Assembly (NCBI RefSeq): GCF_032854445.1
Contig: NC_088303.1
Coordinates: 3,667,501 to 3,731,500 of the forward strand
Length of the DNA: 64,000 bases
Direction: 5' to 3'
Source of the DNA: Liolophura sinensis
Taxonomy: Eukaryota; Mollusca; Polyplacophora; Chitonida; Chitonidae
This document shows, in pieces, positions 11,801 through 22,900 of this stretch (positions within the stretch are counted from its first letter, which is position 1; every line of letters starts with the position of its first letter). Position numbers and translations under genes: made by a program. The notes beneath the pieces were generated by a model, which was not told where the DNA came from, searched no databases, and saw only the letters and a program-made list of their open reading frames with translations.

Positions 11801-12368
11801 AGAAAATTTAAATATCAAACAAATACCATTCAAAAGAGTATGCATTTCCTCGCAGGTGCATGCCATAAAAATTCTAATATGTACCTCAAGTTGATAAATT
11901 ATAAATAAAGTCAGCGCCAAAATCCGCTGTGGGCGACTCCACTTTGCCTAAGAACTAGTCCTGAAGTCTTCTGTGTTAGGGAAGAATTGCCGTCGGAAAT
12001 CGCCGAAGTGCAGTTAGTACATTTCCGTTAGAACTCTTCTTCCCAGAAGGTAGTGAACAGTACAGTTCATTTTCCGCTTGACGATCGGGAAACCGGAATG
12101 TTGGACTTAGGTTCCTAGTTTACACGAACAAGCCGGCAGTTTTAACGGCTCTCATTGGCTGAGAGGCAACACACCCCCAGCATGAATTACAGGGTGTTAA
12201 AGAAGGAGGACGCGATGGACTCAGCGATTTATGCCAGCTTTGCCGTCTTCAGACTTTACGTGTATGGTGAGGAAAAATCGCAAAATTAAGCAGCAGGCAC
12301 CACCAGATAGAAAAAATGTGCTCTTTCAGCCTATAGTGTCATTGTTTTAAGTTTTCTTCTCCTTTAAA
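11801..12368. other. Unique spacer between the two donor-like arrays
   Basis: Non-repetitive DNA with no convincing ORF. It is less A+T-rich than its surroundings around 11930-12250. It could hold a promoter or an upstream non-coding exon of the minus-strand serine-rich gene, but no specific element can be called. Confidence 0.3.
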
Positions 12369-12740
12369 AACCCTAACTGAGGTAAGCTCACCAGCCCTAA
12401 CTGAGGTAAGCTCAAACTCTAAATGAGATAAACTCACAAACTCTTTCTAAGGTAAACTCACAAACCCAAACTGAGGTATGTTCAAAAAACCCTAGCTAAG
12501 GTAAACTTAAAAACCCTGCAGTAAACTAAAAAAATCCTAACTAAGGTAATCTCAAAACATCATTACTGAGGTAAACTCCCAAGCCCTAACTGAGGAAACG
12601 CATAAGCACTAACTTGGATAAGAGCACAAACCCCAGCTTAGGTAAACTCAAAAACCCCTGCGATAAACTAAAAAAATAACGGAGGTAAGCTCACAAATCC
12701 TAACGGAGGTACACTCAAAAACCCTAATTGAGGTAAACAA
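12369..12740 (+). repeat. Minisatellite of splice-donor-like units, second cluster
   Basis: About 14 further, more diverged copies of the same CTAACTGAGGTAAGCTCA unit, separated from the first cluster by about 570 bp of unrelated sequence. One isolated copy (CCCTAACTGAGGCAAATT) is found at about 24450 in a TMC intron, so the unit has been able to move or arose from a dispersed element. Confidence 0.85.
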
Positions 12741-13632
12741 GAAGAGATCGTGTTTCATCGGATACATGATACCATTTGCCAACTATATATCACTGTTTAC
12801 AATCCATGCTGTGGTCTTGGCATGTATATTCTAAACTACGACAGTAAATATCTGAGCACCAATCGTGTACTACTGATATCAAGTGCGTCTGTAATAAGTT
12901 ATATAGCTCCCTTTTTAATTTGTAAGTCATCTGCAAATGTACTCTTCAGAACTCTGTTAACCCGTCTGGGGCGCCATCTTCGTTTTCTTGGGGAAATTTG
13001 GTATGTATCCTGGTTAAAATAACGATAGATTCTCGAAAAAGTCACCAGCAAAAAGATTGCCTATTCAGCTAAGGCGACGTTATCACGGAAAAAGTCAGCA
13101 CAAACCTTCTGTGTGGTAAATATCCCGAACAGTTTTCCGTGTAAAGCGTCAGGTATATCCCTGACTTCTGTATGTAAATGTCACCCACGTCTACCGACTC
13201 ACCGCGTCCGGGCCCAACTGAATGTGGTTGAAGGGGTTACGGAGCACTTCTGTTTACCGCTCGTAACTATGATCAGATTATCGGATTACCGTATTAAGCT
13301 GATAGCTTCACCTAGGATTAGTGCGTTTAAGTTGAAAGGTATAGAGTTGTTGTGCACAGCATGACTGATTAACAAAATGAACATTATAGTCTCGAGAACT
13401 TTACCTTCCAACATAATTTTTTTGCCACAATTGGATGCCATTTTATTCCTGTTTGGTGGTAATTATCACAATGTTGCTCTATAACTCATTACTTCTCTTG
13501 CAGAGTGTCGTTCATGTCTTTTTATACAAGGCATTATCGTGCTTCGAACTGGCTTTAGAATCTGTGAATGTACAGAAGAAAAGTGCTGTGCAACTTTACA
13601 AGGTGGAAAACAATGCAAGCTCTATTTGGCCC

Positions 13633-13898
13633 GGGGCCTCCGTGGCTCAGTCGGTTAGCGCGCTAGCGCAGCGTAATGACCCAGGAGCCTCTCACCAATG
13701 CGGTCGCTGTGAGTTCAAGTCCAACTCATGCTGGCTTCCTCTCCGGCCGTAAGTGGGAAGGTCTGCCAGCAACCTGCGGATGGTCGTGGGTTTCCCCCGG
13801 CCTCTGCCCGGTTTCCACCCACCATAATGCTGGCCGCCGTCGTATAAGTGAAATATTCTTGAGTACGGCGTAAAACACCAATCAAATAAATAAATAAA
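13633..13898 (+). mobile_element. tRNA-derived SINE, family 1, full length with target-site duplication
   Basis: A 266-bp element with a tRNA-like head: A box TGGCTCAGTCGG at 13643-13654 and B box GTTCAAGTCC at 13713-13722. A conserved body follows (GGAAGGTCTGCCAGCAACCT), and the tail GTACGGCGTAAAACACCAAT ends in (AAAT)n. It is flanked by perfect 12-bp direct repeats TCTATTTGGCCC at 13621-13632 and 13899-13910. That shows retroposition and, since both copies are intact, a fairly recent insertion. It resembles molluscan SINE families that end in a LINE-like tail; I cannot give it a database name with certainty. Confidence 0.92.
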
Positions 13899-13910
13899 TC
13901 TATTTGGCCC

Positions 13911-16900
13911 CAGGTCAGGCTACAGATTACAGAAAATCGGCTCAATGAACGGATTTTAAAGGCATATCTATTCAAACCTGCTGTTTAATGGATTGTTCTA
14001 TTTTTTGTTGTAAGATTTGAGAGTCAGCAGTCTTTCTGAGAACAGGTCTAGGTATATACAGGAAGACACTATATGATACTGCTTATTTACGAGGTTTCGT
14101 GATGAAAGGCACGCGTAGTTGTAACAGTGGCATATGACATAACGTTATTATAGTATGGCTGTTATATCTGTTAACCCTGATTACATTTAAACCAGTTTTT
14201 GCAAGCACGGCGAGTACTATGGTGGCTTTCAAGCTGGTAAAACCATTTTAACACATTCGTTTTCCCTTCGTCATTTAAAAGGCGTCATGGCTGAATGTGT
14301 TACACGTTATGTCAGCACGTGTTTAGTACACGTACAACGTACACGCAGCTCAACGGTTCAGATCAACACAGAGATTGTTTTCCATTTTTAATCTGCTTAT
14401 CGCTTGAAGCGTTTTTTGCCATGTTAAGGGCACTGGAAGTCGCCCAAAATTCGGATTATACCCTGTATTGCCCAGTGAACGATTAGCAATCCGTACTAGT
14501 GAAGTATTTGACTTAAAGCCATAGCACAATACACATGCGTATAAGACAGAGCTAGATTCAATGTTTAATCCAACTGATTTTATAACTTACTTAAGACTCT
14601 GTCTCTAAAAAATACTGTGCATGTATAATCCTTGGAAATTAGGTGCATTAATTGGCAAATATGTGACTAATTGCACCAGTCCACGTCAGCAAAATATCCT
14701 CCACTCCCATTGATTTCACCCTCCTCAATTCTTTATTAAACGCTAAACACGCAAACAATCATTTTCTGGTACCAACTAAAATGTCTTACGGTGAAATCTA
14801 AAACGTCCAATTGAACGCTAAACAAATCCCTTATTTCATTTAAATTCAGTTTTGAAGTTCATGTGAAAAGACAGAAAACTATCCAGATATAAAAAGAGTA
14901 AGAAATGGTTTATAAGGCTAAGCAAGTATTAGAAATGAGTAGAGAAGTAGGAATGTACATGATAACCATTGTGTTGTGTACAGCCTTACCTATTCTTCCC
15001 TTAATCGTAGGTTTACATCGATCACATAACACATCATATGTACATATATGTCCTTGTAGCTAATTCCTCCAGTCTGTCAACTGTTCACAATCCGTCTGAT
15101 CCAATCCCACCATTCACTGCTCTTACACCGTCCGCTTGACACCCATACAGTGGTATCCCGGACTACATCGATCCCTAACCGATCCGGCGTGATCAACTGG
15201 TCAAACTGCCAGCATATTTATGGCAGTCGCATGTCCTTTGTTGATATAGGTTATAGTAGATATATCAAACATCCGCGTATCGTCTGACCGAAGATCCTCG
15301 CTGGCTGACTCAAGCAAAGCGTAATTCTTTGAATCCAAACTAAAGCTGGTCATGCTGGGCTTTAAATCAGTGGGTGCCGTAAAGTACCTTCCGAGGCACA
15401 GCAGTTTCCTCCGCCCGTCAATCTGATCGCCCCCGTGCAAGCTCATTGGGTACCCAGCAAACGCCCAGACACAGGACCCTAGTGCCATTTTATTGACGTG
15501 AAATTTTCATTTCTCACCTCATTTTAATGTCACATTAAGCGAGGGAAGTCGATAGGGGCCACGCATACTTTCGTCTGCTGATAATTGTTAGGAGAAGTTA
15601 ATGCCAAAAGTTAAAACGATGGAAGGGCGAAACAACATTACGAAAGTGCGCAGCAATAAAACGAGGTTTTGCCACCTCGCTCTTTTGCACTTTCGCCTCA
15701 CCCTTTCGTACCTTTCTTTCGCCCTTTTGGTCTTTCAGTCTTTGCCAAAAACGATGACTTTACAATAGAAACTGATACATAATAACCTTGTTTAAGTTGA
15801 CTTGAATCATTTTTTGACGTAACAAAGGCTCGAGATTCGGCTTCACACTAGCGCTACCTTACGGTTCTTTCACATCAATCAGCCAATCAATTAATTTCGG
15901 ATAAAAACTAAGCACTTTTTTAAGTTTTCTGGAAAAAAATCTCACACTTTGCTAAGTTGAAATCTCCACAGTTTCAAATACGTGACAGACAACCTCGCTC
16001 TTTACTACCATAGAATTTGCTCTACATCATTTCACTACTTTTGATGAATTATTATTATTATATTAAGAAACTGTCAATATATTTCTAACAATATATAGCT
16101 GTGATCTAATACAAAAACATGTCCTAAAACTGCGATCACACGATCGACTCGTCGAATTGCACACGTTGAACGAAATTAAGACAAGGACAAGTCTATATAT
16201 CGTCAGCGGGGGCGAAACCATGCGATTTAAAGAGTGCAGCAATCGCATGCAATAGTGCATGTTCTAATTCGTTTGACTAACTGTATTCGACACGGCAGTC
16301 GCACCGTGTGAACGCCACTTAATACGCCATCGATGAGAATCACGGGTTAGGGTGTTGACCACTTAATTACGACCCGGCCTCATTGCCGAATTATGTCACG
16401 TTAATTCCCATTGGATAGTACATTTAAAAGTAAAGACTACACTAGACTAAATGTACATATGCATGGATAAAGTATACTACATATAGTTTAAACAGCGTAC
16501 ATTTTTATTTTTGCTTTCTTGCATAACGAGACATCGCAGTTCAAAGTTAACCAAAGCCGGTACATTAAGAAAATTTTGAGCACCGCCATAATTATCAATT
16601 TTAACCCATCAGGCGGAAGTTATTTATATAACCCAAGAACGCAGCTATTTCTGCTGGCATCACGTCTTCCGAAACAACTAAGAGTATATTATTTTATTCT
16701 TTTAATTCCTATAATTAAAAAGAGCAATAATAAGAACATGTGTAATACTGTTTGCAGCCGAAGCTACAGTTTAATTATGTTTTGTCATTTAAGGTATGTA
16801 TGGTACATATGAGTGTAAGTACAATAATATTTTTAGTACAATCTCAAGTATCTTTAGAATCTTTGCTGTCGTGGCCCTCATCTGGAAGCGAGAAATGACA

Positions 16901-16998
16901 GTGATGATGTCAGTGGTAGAGATCGACTCCAGCTGAACTTGGACAGCAGTCCAAATGTCCTGCATTTACTTTTCCAAATTTTGATGAGTAATCCACAT
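13911..16998. other. Intergenic DNA between the SINE and the TMC 3' end
   Basis: Apart from the 95-codon ORF at 15201-15488 I see no gene. An inverted repeat surrounds about 15655-15735: AACGAGG...GCCACCTCG, with GAAAGTGCG/TGCACTTTCG on either side, so a stem could form. A TTTATT at about 16506 could be the minus-strand polyadenylation signal of the TMC gene. Confidence 0.4.
15201..15488 (-). CDS. Orphan 95-codon ORF, possibly an upstream exon or gene relic
   Basis: One uninterrupted frame starts MALGSCVWAFAGYPMSLHGG and includes the polar stretch SMTSFSLDSKNYALLESASE. Its G+C content and codon use look more coding-like than the surroundings, but I recognise no domain. A potential donor inside it (GGAAG|GTACTT, near 15390) would join in frame to the acceptor of the serine-rich gene at 10909, extending that protein N-terminally. 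This is speculative. It may equally be a chance ORF or a pseudogene fragment. Confidence 0.3.
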   Translation of the reverse strand: MALGSCVWAFAGYPMSLHGGDQIDGRRKLLCLGRYFTAPTDLKPSMTSFSLDSKNYALLESASEDLRSDDTRMFDISTITYINKGHATAINMLAV

Positions 16999-19900
16999 TC
17001 ATGTTACGGGTTTGGCATCTGAAATAATCATTACATATAATACAAAAAACGGAAATAATAATACAAGCAACTATAAATGTCCGTAGTGTGTGTTTGTATC
17101 TGTACTTATTTACGTCTTTGCTTGTTATTTACTGGCTTGTTCAAGAGCTTTTCACTTCTACGATTGCTGTCAGCTTTAGGGGTTGAGCTAGGTTACCGGT
17201 ATATCCGATAACCACGGGGCTTTGGCAAGTCTGATAGTGACGAACGTGTGAGGTACTGATATGCACAGCATATTGGCGGAAGACAAGTGGGCTTCAGGGA
17301 ACTGACTGTGCATACGGCCTTGCTGAGTGCACCACATCTCAAACTGTGAAGATGAGTACACTAAGTAAATCTTACACTTTAGCTTGACTTTTGTACAAAT
17401 ACTGAATATCTTGATCTATGCGTCGAAACAGATATTCGTACACCAGCCGTTAACCAGAATGGCTGTTAAAGGTCGATAACTCCAGATCACCACCAACATT
17501 TAATGGCCAATAACCTTTGTAGAAAATGTCATCCTGACAGACAGAGAGGCAGACAGATAGACAGAGACAGACACTCACACAGACACACAGACAGACACAA
17601 ACACAGACGGACAGACACACACTGACAGACACATACAGACAAGCCAAAAGACACACACACACGCACATAGACACGCACACACAGACATACACACACAAAC
17701 AGACAGACAGACAGACAGAAAGACAGACAGACTGGTCAAGGTAATTGATGGGAGCCCCTTGCTGGCCCTTGACCAATAGGGTCGTGAGTTCGAATCTAAC
17801 ACTCGCCGTCTTGGACAAATCTTTAAGACATATGAAGTGTCAGGTAACTAGCAAAAAACGTGTCCATTGGTCTCCTTTGGGTTCTGTCTGGTTTGCACCA
17901 ACAATGAACCTTGTCGCTTTCATATGAATGACATGATTTTGTTTTCATAGTAAAACACGACGAAATAAATAAAATGCCCTGATATTTCAAATAGATGCAC
18001 AACTTTAAAACACTTACGGGTTGTCCTTGCAACGTGGAACACGCGGCGTCTCACTTCACGACGCTCCTACAAAAACATAATTTGATGGTCATACAATTCA
18101 AGAATGCATCAAATGATTTAGTAAACAAAAAATTCACCAAATTCACCAACCCAAAGAACTGCATTATCACGAAATGGTACATCCTTGTTTGATTAGGGTT
18201 TACATTTTGTTTATACATTATTTCAGTAATATTTTCCAACTTTGTAAATTTAAACTGGCTAAAATGATTAAAACAATGAACGGGTGGTAAGTGTACTCAT
18301 AATGTATTAACAAATAAAACCATAACACGAATAAAGCGAAAGTTTAATGAATGGAAATAAACATTGGGTAAAAAATGGTTGTAATTTGTAAAGAAAACGT
18401 ATCAAAAACAGGTCACAAGTTGTTAGAGAAAAATCTTTAATGTATACTTACAAATTTCAGCTGTTCTCGAAGTTCTTTGATGACATTTGTGTAAGAACTG
18501 GATTTTATTTTATAGTATATGACAACCAGCCTGAAAATATCAAAAGTATACAGTTTTGTATATAAAGCTTATAGTTAGTACATGCATATGTCCTAAGACA
18601 AGCTGAGTTTAGTTGTACATAACTGTTCACATAAATCACACAGGCCCAGGAAAGTTCACATTCAGTTCACCCACAGGGCAAAAGATCTAACATTCACTGA
18701 TTTAGCAATTGACTGATCTCGTACGCGAACCTGTTTGCTTTAAGAAGTCGCAATACCTTGCCTAACAAACTTGCCGTACATTGAATCGACCAGGACACGG
18801 CTGGTTTTGATCACTTCTCCCTTCTGGCAAAGGTTAGGTTGCCACAGACAACAGCTTACATCGTTCATATGCTCATACATTAAAAAAGGTGCTATTCATC
18901 ATGGCCGCTTACAAGTACCTATCCATGGTATGTAATCCACATACTTCAGAATTTACCACACTCTGGGATTTATTTCCTGATGATTATGAACCATTGAGTA
19001 AGCTTTTATAATCCCAGGGACTACATTGAATGAAACAAAATATAGTCTGCAATTTTTCTGGGAATGTAATTGTGTTCACAACCAAGAAACATGTATATCG
19101 CCAATACTTAACTCGATGTTTTTTGCAATGATCTCTTGAACAAAGCGTCTTAACTGTACATGTAACAGGACTAGAACGAATGACTTGTGCAAAGTTCTCT
19201 AAACAAACAAAGTGAGCCACCAATACTGACAGTAACAGACTGAGGACTGCACGACTTTTAGCTCACCATTCTTTGGGCAAAGGATACCACATGTACCAAT
19301 ATATGTATAGTAACAGGATGATTTTGATCCACAATCTTCTGAAACAAGTGAAGAACGCCACCAATTCTTACAGTTCAAGGGCGAAGATTGAAACAATTTT
19401 TCGCCCCCGATTCCCTGAAGAAACAAAATATGCTACCAATACTTACACTAACAGGACGAGGACTGGGATAATCACTTCTGGCGAGCTCACGAACTCAATC
19501 GCTTTGCCCAGCCATTCCGGCACTTCTCCGATTTGGGTAGTTAAAACTTCATAAACATAGCAATAGGCTCTAAAGGGGCCACACTGGCGAGACGGACGTA
19601 GTCTACAAAATACACGCACACACCTTACAGTTAGAAATCTAAAGCGTGTTAAGTTTGCGAAAGTTTGATCAAAGTCTATGCTTGAGTGCTGCGAGTTCAT
19701 AAGGCGCGTGTGTACAAGTATAAAAATACTGTCTAAAATAAATGTGTGACAGTCATTACATCCACGATATGTGTATCAGTGCTTCACGATTTGTGTACTA
19801 CATAAAATTAAACAATTTGTGCACCGCTGGTACATTTGTTTAATGGCATCCCTTTGATCAAGTGTTTTGTTCGCGTCTCAAAAAAGAGAACTTTTATATG

Positions 19901-22900
19901 TACTGAGACAGCGATACTGTTCCTGCCATATGCACGTATGTATCACAGACCGATGTATCACAGACCAATCATTCACAGAACAATGCATAATAAAACTATG
20001 CATCGCAGAAAGATGCATCACAGAACGATGATTCAAAGAACGATGATTCACAGAACGATGCATCACAGAACAATGTATCTTAGAACGATGCATCACAGAA
20101 TGATGATTACTAAAATGATGCCTCACAGAACGATGCATCACAGAACAATGCATCATAGAATGATGGATCACAGAATGATGATTACTAAAATGATGGCTCA
20201 CAGAACAATGCATCACAGAACAATTCATCACAGAACGATACATCACAAAACGATGCATCACAGAAAGATGCATTACAAAACAATACATCGCAGAACGATG
20301 ATTCAAAGAACTATGCATCACAGAACGATGATTCACAGAACGATGCATCACAGAACAATGTATTACAGAACGATACATCACAAAACGATATATCACAGAA
20401 CGATGCATTACAGAACGATGCATTACAGAACTATGAATCATAGAACCATTCATCAAATAATGATTCAAAGAACGATGATACACAGAACAATGCATCACAG
20501 AACAATGTACCATAGAACGATGATTCACACAACGATGCATCACAGAACAACGCATCACAGAATGATGCATCACAGAGCGATGATTCACAGAACGATGCCT
20601 CACAGAACATGGAATCACAGAAGAATTCATCACAAAACGATATATCATCAAACGATGCACCACAGAACAATGAATTACAGAATGATGATTCACAGAACAA
20701 TGCCTCAAAGAACGCTGCATCACAGAATGATGATTCACAGAACATTGAATCACAGAACAATGGATCACAGAACGATACATCACAAAACAATGAATCACAG
20801 AACAACGCATCACAGAACAATGCATCCCAGATCAATGGTTCACAGAACTATGCATCACAAGACGATAATTCACAGAACTATGTATCACAGAACAATGTAT
20901 TACAGAACAATACATCATAAAATGATGCATCACAGAACGATGCATCACAGAACGATGCGTCACAGAACAATACATCACAGAACCACGATTAAAAGAACAA
21001 TGCAACACAGAACAATGCATCACAAAACGATTATTCACAGAACTACGCATTCCAGAACAATGATTCACAGAACGATGCATCACAGAACAATGTATTACAG
21101 AACGAAACATCATAAAACAATGCATCACAGAACGATGCATTACAGAAAGATGCATCACAGAACTATGTATCACAGAGCAACGACTCACAGAATGATGTAT
21201 CACAGACCAGTGCATTACAAAACGATGCATTACAGAACAATGTATCACAGAACGATGATTCAAAGAACTATGCATCGCAGAACAATGCATCACAGAACAA
21301 TGCATCACAGAACGATGATTCACAGAGCTATGCATCACAGAGCAATGATTCACAGAATGATGCATCATAGAACTATGCATCACAAAACAATGTATCACAG
21401 AACAATGTACCGCAGAACAATGTATCACAGAACAATGTATCACAGAACAATGTATCACAAAACGATGCATTACAGAATAATGCATCACAGGACGATGATT
21501 CACACCGCTATGCATCACAGAGCAATTATTCACAGAACGATGCATCACAGAACTATGCGGCACAGAACAATGAATCACAGAACCGTGCATCGCAGAAGTA
21601 TGAATCTCTAAATGATGCGTCACAGAACCATGCGTACAACGCTATATCACAGAACAATGCATCACAAAACAATGCATCACAGAGCAATGTATCACAGAAC
21701 GATGTATCACAAAAAGATGCATCACAGAATGATACATCACAGAACAATGTATCACAGGACAATGTATCACATAACGATACATCACAGAATGACGCATCAC
21801 AGAACAATGTATCACAGAACGATGTATCACAGAGCAATGTATATCAGAACGATGCATCACACAACAGTATGTCACAGAACGATGTATCACAGAACATTGA
21901 ATCACAGAGCAATGCATCACAGAACGATGATTCACAGAACGATGCATCACAGAACAATGTATCACAGAACTATGCATAGCAAAACAAGGTATCTCAGAAC
22001 AATGTATCACAGAACTATGTATCACAGAACAATGAATCACAGAACGATGCATCACAGAACAATGTATAACAAAACGATGTATCACAGAACAATGTATCAC
22101 AGAACAATGTATCACAGAACAATGCAGACATTTTTCACACTTAACACTGCTAAAGCCCATTTTTTTGCCATCTTGTTGCCATGGCAATATGTCATAGGCT
22201 AGAAGGTATCAAATATTGTTTATATGACTGGAAGATAAGCAAGTATCTTGTCACCATTACGCCATACATCATTACAGGATGAATGTGACGCGCAATACAC
22301 TACCTTATCAATGTCAAACAACGCGACGATTACATATACAGACAGACAGAAATGATCTACTTACTGGAACAGCACCACCATGAGAGGGTACATGCACAGA
22401 AACAAGTTTGCTAGTAGAATGGCCATGTTAAAATTGCCGGACCTGGAAGCACGATATAGTTGTTTAGGTGGAACGTTGACAAGACGAGCCACCATATAGC
22501 GTATGAAGAACGTCAGCAGCAGCTTGAACGTCCCAAAGAGCGGTACCAGGGGAGAGAAGTAGATCCCCAGCCAGATCAGGCCCTGACAGTACACAACATC
22601 CAAAACCCCTCCGGTTACGTCGAAGGAGTTGTATGTCACCTGCAAAATGATATTATGGTACGTTCAATTACTGCTTATTGTTCGGTTTGCTGTAAACTAA
22701 ATAATTAAGGTAAAAGGAAGCTAAGGAAGGCTAATTAATGATCCTCATGCAGTTGGGCAGCTGAACGCTAAGCATAGATATAATTTCATTTTTTAGGTGT
22801 TTTTAAGAGATCTAAATGCATTCAGATGTTTGATTTCTATGTTGGGTTTTATGAACCATTTAACTTGTGTTTAAGTAATCTGAGACGACAAGAAGTTTGT

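Noticed and set aside
15655-15735. Inverted repeat considered as a microRNA hairpin or MITE
   Set aside because: The arms are imperfect and no terminal duplications or mature-like arm conservation can be seen; the evidence is too weak to call.
17450-17818. 122-codon minus-strand ORF ([11 protein letters not shown]), superficially like a membrane protein
   Set aside because: It is the CAGA/CACA microsatellite; the hydrophobic pattern follows from the repeat.
19836-21611. 591-codon plus-strand ORF of [10 protein letters not shown] repeats, and the overlapping minus-strand ORFs of 315, 263 and 181 codons
   Set aside because: All are readings of one 15-bp minisatellite inside a TMC intron; several frames are open at the same time and there is no domain, splice or promoter context.
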